DNA from: an uncultured Muribaculum sp.
GTDB taxonomy: Bacteria > Bacteroidota > Bacteroidia > Bacteroidales > Muribaculaceae
Assembly (NCBI GenBank): GCA_947573015.1
Contig: CANPDS010000095.1
Span: 1 to 8,644, forward strand
Direction: 5' to 3'
Length of the DNA stretch: 8,644 bases
Below, piece by piece: positions 5,582 through 8,644 of the stretch; positions within the stretch are counted from its first letter, which is position 1; each line of letters opens with the position of its first letter. The notes below the pieces were generated by a model, which had not been told where the DNA came from, ran no database searches, and was given only the letters and a program-made list of their open reading frames with translations. The position numbers were made by a program, and so were the translations under genes.

Positions 5582-7513
5582 ATGGAATTGCGTGACCACG
5601 CTTCTTCGGCGACTGAAAAGCTCACCCCCGAGGAGGTATCCTTGTCTGGAGTCCTCAAGGAGGACGTTCCTGTTGTAAATGAAATTACTGTACAGTCAAA
5701 TGCCATTGAAGAGACGATGCTGGAGTCTGAGACTGCTGCTGTAGTTGAGGGTGCTGCGATTGTTCCTGAACAGGGGACTGATGCAGCCGATGTTGTCGAA
5801 TCACAAATTGACCGACCTGCTTCAAAGGAGGAGGTGATTGCGAGGCTGGAGGAGATTTCACGTCGTCCTGCCGCAGAAATGAATCGCGATGAGGTGACTC
5901 GTCTGCGTCAGGCATTCCATGCTTTCCGAAAAAACGAACTTCTTGCAGAGAAGGAAGCTTTCGTTGCCGCTGGAAATGAAGATGGTGATTTTTTGCCTGC
6001 TCTTGATCCGATGGAGGAACGGGTTGCGTCTCTGCTTAATACGATTAAGGAAGCAAAGGCTGAGTTTATTGCTCGACAAGAACAGGAGCGCCGTGAAAAT
6101 CTTGCACGTAAACGCGAAATTATCACGGAACTTGACGAAATGGCTTCCGACACGGACAATGTCAATCGGCATTTCCCTCGCTTCCGCGAACTCACTCAGG
6201 CATTTAAGGATGCTGGAGAGGTGCCGCCTACTGATGTCACCGATATTTGGCGTGATTATCAGGCTGCTGTCGAACGTTTCTATGATCAGTTGAAAGTCAA
6301 CAAAGATTTGCGCGACTATGATTTCCGCAAGAATCTTGAGATGAAACAGCTTCTTATTGATGAGGCTGAGAAACTCGATTCGGAAAGCGATGTTGTGACT
6401 GCATTCCGCCGTCTGCAGGAGTTGCATGATAAATGGCGCGATATCGGCCCTGTTGCAAAAGATCTCCGCGATGAGATCTGGAATCGCTTCAAAGAGGCTT
6501 CTGCTGTCATTAACAAGAAGTATCAGGCATTCTTTGAGGAGCGCAAGGAACGGGAGCGTGAGAATGAAGAGAAAAAGACCGCTATATGTGAGCGCGTTGA
6601 AGCTATTGACATAACCTCTCTTACTGGCCATGCCGCATGGGAGAACGCTACTAAAGAGATGCTTGCCGCTCAGGAAGAGTGGCGCAAACTTGGATTTGCA
6701 TCAAAGAAAGTGAATAATTCACTTTTTGCCCGTTTCCGTAAGACGTGCGATGACTTCTTTGCGGCAAAGGGGGAATTCTTCCGTCAGGTGCGTGATGAAC
6801 GTAGTGCTAATCTTGAAAAGAAACTTGCATTATGTGAGCGTGCTGAGGCTATGAAAGAAAGCACTGAATGGAAGAAAACTGCCGATAGCATGGCTGAACT
6901 TCAGAAAGAATGGAAGAGCATAGGCCCGGTAGATAAGAAGCATAGCGATGCCGTATGGCGCCGTTTTCTTGATGCATGCGACTACTTCTTCGATCGTAGA
7001 AAGAAGGCAACTTCAGGATTGCGCCGAACCGAACGTGACAATATGCGAGCTAAAGAGGGTGTGATTGCATCTCTTAAAGCTATCGCTGATGATACCCCAC
7101 GCGATGAGGCTATTGCCAAGGTGAAGGAATTGCAAGCTGCCTGGCAGGGAATCGGGCATGTGCCTTTCCGCGATAAAGACCGCGTGAACGAAGAGTATCG
7201 TCAGGTTGTCGGACATCTTTATGATCATTTCGATATCCGGGAGAAACGTGCACGTATGGAGGCTTTTGCCGGTAATATTCGGGAGATGCAGGGCGATGAG
7301 AACCGTCTCGGTCGCGAGCGTGAACGTCTTGTCCGTGCTTTGGAGCAAAAACGTGCGGAAATTAAAACTTATGAAAATAATTTGGGCTTCTTTAACGTTA
7401 CATCAAAAAGCGGCAACGCCTTGCTGCGTGATATGGAACGGAAAATCGAACATCTGAAGGAGGACCTTAAATCTCTTGAAGAGAAAATACGTCTGATCGA
7501 CGCTAATATTTGA
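5582..7513 (+). CDS. DUF349 repeat protein, 643 residues
   Basis: A cytoplasmic, highly charged, largely helical protein built from tandem DUF349 units, whose molecular role is not known. The hallmark is a W-x-x-I/L-G-x-V/A core followed by an aromatic and basic helix. It is seen at WRDIGPVAKDLRDEIWNRF (285-303), WRKLGFASKKVNNSLFARF (367-385), WKSIGPVDKKHSDAVWRRF (444-462) and WQGIGHVPFRDKDRVNEEY (521-539). A weaker unit without the leading Trp lies around 198-233 (FPRFRELTQAF to ERFYDQ), and a possible degenerate one around 100-125. Residues 1-80 are an acidic, Val/Glu-rich, probably disordered extension. Residues 555-643 form a Glu/Lys/Arg-rich likely coiled coil. No signal or membrane segment is present. 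The ATG at 5582 follows a complete promoter. The gene appears to stand alone, ending in a strong hairpin. Confidence 0.9.
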   Translation: MELRDHASSATEKLTPEEVSLSGVLKEDVPVVNEITVQSNAIEETMLESETAAVVEGAAIVPEQGTDAADVVESQIDRPASKEEVIARLEEISRRPAAEMNRDEVTRLRQAFHAFRKNELLAEKEAFVAAGNEDGDFLPALDPMEERVASLLNTIKEAKAEFIARQEQERRENLARKREIITELDEMASDTDNVNRHFPRFRELTQAFKDAGEVPPTDVTDIWRDYQAAVERFYDQLKVNKDLRDYDFRKNLEMKQLLIDEAEKLDSESDVVTAFRRLQELHDKWRDIGPVAKDLRDEIWNRFKEASAVINKKYQAFFEERKERERENEEKKTAICERVEAIDITSLTGHAAWENATKEMLAAQEEWRKLGFASKKVNNSLFARFRKTCDDFFAAKGEFFRQVRDERSANLEKKLALCERAEAMKESTEWKKTADSMAELQKEWKSIGPVDKKHSDAVWRRFLDACDYFFDRRKKATSGLRRTERDNMRAKEGVIASLKAIADDTPRDEAIAKVKELQAAWQGIGHVPFRDKDRVNEEYRQVVGHLYDHFDIREKRARMEAFAGNIREMQGDENRLGRERERLVRALEQKRAEIKTYENNLGFFNVTSKSGNALLRDMERKIEHLKEDLKSLEEKIRLIDANI

Positions 7514-7550
7514 ATAGTCACTCCGAGTACATCTCAAGTATAATATAAAC

Positions 7551-7592
7551 TTGTGCGATATCCGTTAAGTATCAGCAACGGATGTCGCACAA
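7551..7592 (+). terminator. Strong hairpin after the DUF349 gene; possible leader attenuator of the next gene
   Basis: TTGTGCGATATCCGTT (7551-7566) pairs with AACGGATGTCGCACAA (7577-7592) in 16 positions, with one G-T wobble, around a 10-nt loop. It begins 37 nt after the DUF349 stop. What follows is T-rich but broken (GCATTTATTTATGC) rather than a clean U run. The right arm ends only 23 nt before the likely start codon of the sugar transferase, so the hairpin lies in the path of any transcript entering that gene. Confidence 0.75.
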
Positions 7593-7615
7593 GCATTTAT
7601 TTATGCTGTACTGTT

Positions 7616-8644
7616 GTGAATAAGAAAGGTAAATACGGAAAATACCTCTTATATATAGAGACGTTAGTGGGATTCCTGATGGTAAATCTCGCTTTTGGCA
7701 TAGCATGTTTATTTGACTGCGACATAGTTGGGTTTCGCTGGAAAGTGTCGTGGCTCGTGGTTAATGTCAGTTACATGCCGGTAGTCATGATGTTTAACCG
7801 CTCTCCAATACCACGGTCGATGCATGTAGATCGCATTGTGCTTCGTTCTGTGGAGGGAGTCGGATTGCATGCGCTTGTTTTCTTTGCATTGCTTACATTC
7901 CTTGACTCTTGGGTGCATAATGATTCATTTTATCTATGGTTTTATGGGCTGATGTTATTACTGCTCCCATTTGGATGGGTAGCGACACGATTGATGGTAA
8001 AACGCTTCAGACGTCAGGGCCGTAACTATAGCACGGCTGTAATCATAGGAATGGGAGAGACTGCACATCGTCTGCGGGCTGAGATGCTTGCTGATTCGGG
8101 CTATGGATATAAATGCCTGGGTATGTTCGCGGTAAAGAAGTCTGAGATTCCTGAATCTGATCCGTTGTGTATAGGGTCGATCGATGACCTTGAGGAGTAT
8201 ATAGTAGAGCATGAGGTCCGGGAAATATATTATGCTCATTCGGGAGAAGACTATGAGACTATGCGGCGTGTCATGCGCATTGCAGATGATCATGTAATCC
8301 GTTTTTTCTATGTGCCATTGCTGAATGCGTATGTGAGCCGTGCTGCACAATTGTCAAATATTGGTCAGGTTTCGGTGCTCGACATTCATCCAGATCCGTT
8401 GTCAGGATGGTTGGCGCGTTTTATAAAACGCTCGTTTGATGTGTGTTTCTCTTCGGTTGCATTGATTCTTAGTCCGGTTATATTTATTCCGGTGGCCATA
8501 GCAATAAAAATATCCTCTCCTGGACCTGTGTTTTTCAGGCAGAAGCGCACTGGATATATGGGCCATGAATTTATGTGCTGGAAATTCCGGACAATGCGTC
8601 TCAATTCCGATAGCGATAACAAGCAGGCCACGCGTGGCGACAGT
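7616..8644 (+). CDS. Polyprenyl-phosphate sugar-1-phosphate transferase (WcaJ/WbaP type), 3' end cut by window edge
   Basis: The initiating enzyme of exopolysaccharide or capsule synthesis: it transfers a sugar-1-phosphate from a nucleotide sugar to undecaprenyl phosphate at the inner membrane. The frame stays open to the right edge (343 codons; relatives are about 460-480). The N-terminal part has four likely membrane helices (about residues 9-32, 44-60, 80-98 and 105-127). A CoA-binding-3-like Rossmann region starts at STAVIIGMGETAHRLR (139-154) and continues to about 207. A fifth hydrophobic segment (276-299) opens the catalytic bacterial sugar transferase domain, with KRSFDV (271-276), SSPGPVFFRQKRTG (300-313) and the conserved KFRTM (323-327). 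The catalytic Asp-Glu region is beyond the window. The start is a GTG preceding NKKGKYGKY and the first helix. No ATG fits upstream: an in-frame TAA lies at 7541-7543, and the next in-frame ATG is 7679, inside helix 1. The sugar is not predictable. Confidence 0.9.
   Translation, partial: MNKKGKYGKYLLYIETLVGFLMVNLAFGIACLFDCDIVGFRWKVSWLVVNVSYMPVVMMFNRSPIPRSMHVDRIVLRSVEGVGLHALVFFALLTFLDSWVHNDSFYLWFYGLMLLLLPFGWVATRLMVKRFRRQGRNYSTAVIIGMGETAHRLRAEMLADSGYGYKCLGMFAVKKSEIPESDPLCIGSIDDLEEYIVEHEVREIYYAHSGEDYETMRRVMRIADDHVIRFFYVPLLNAYVSRAAQLSNIGQVSVLDIHPDPLSGWLARFIKRSFDVCFSSVALILSPVIFIPVAIAIKISSPGPVFFRQKRTGYMGHEFMCWKFRTMRLNSDSDNKQATRGDS

Noticed and set aside
5858..6631. Minus-strand ORF of 257 codons inside the DUF349 gene
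   Set aside because: Long open antisense frames are common opposite charged, codon-biased genes; this one has no promoter box and a low-complexity hydrophobic translation, while the sense strand has clear DUF349 repeats.
7603..7623. Tiny ATG-started frame (MLYCCE) overlapping the sugar transferase GTG
   Set aside because: Six codons out of frame with no supporting signal; it could couple translation to the GTG start but chance is equally likely.

Overview
The window looks like chromosomal DNA from a member of the Bacteroidota, most likely order Bacteroidales and perhaps a Muribaculaceae-like gut anaerobe; the family-level guess is inference. The evidence is that five gene or operon starts are preceded by the Bacteroidota -7 promoter element TAnnTTTG, that Shine-Dalgarno sites are essentially absent with A/T-rich tracts before starts, and that the gene content is typical: class II aldolase, 2[4Fe-4S] ferredoxin, cytidylate-kinase-like protein, cyclophilin with a Bacteroidales-type insertion, M16 peptidase, DUF349 protein and a WcaJ/WbaP-type sugar transferase. 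I see no insertion sequence, phage gene, CRISPR array, tRNA or rRNA.

Layout. On the left, two highly biased, probably highly expressed minus-strand genes lie in series: class II fructose-bisphosphate aldolase (cut by the left edge) and, upstream of it, a 56-residue ferredoxin with its own terminator. A plus-strand DUF308/HdeD-like membrane protein follows and converges on a minus-strand cytidylate-kinase-like gene, with one long hairpin between their stops. The kinase gene is divergent, across about 100 bp carrying facing promoters, from a plus-strand operon: an unknown 125-residue protein, a 30-codon lipoprotein-signal ORF, a cyclophilin-type peptidyl-prolyl isomerase and an M16 zinc peptidase. 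A separately promoted gene for a 643-residue DUF349-repeat protein comes next. The window ends in the first 343 codons of a polyprenyl-phosphate sugar-1-phosphate transferase, probably the first gene of an exopolysaccharide or capsule locus lying to the right.

How they work together. These are mostly separate housekeeping units: glycolysis, electron transfer, nucleotide metabolism, protein folding and turnover, and surface polysaccharide. I found no clear new multi-gene system. The items most worth a second look are the cyclophilin, whose lipoprotein signal peptide is in frame with it but separated by a single TAA stop; a strong hairpin that transcription must apparently cross to reach the sugar transferase gene; and a 40-bp imperfect palindrome just upstream of the aldolase promoter.
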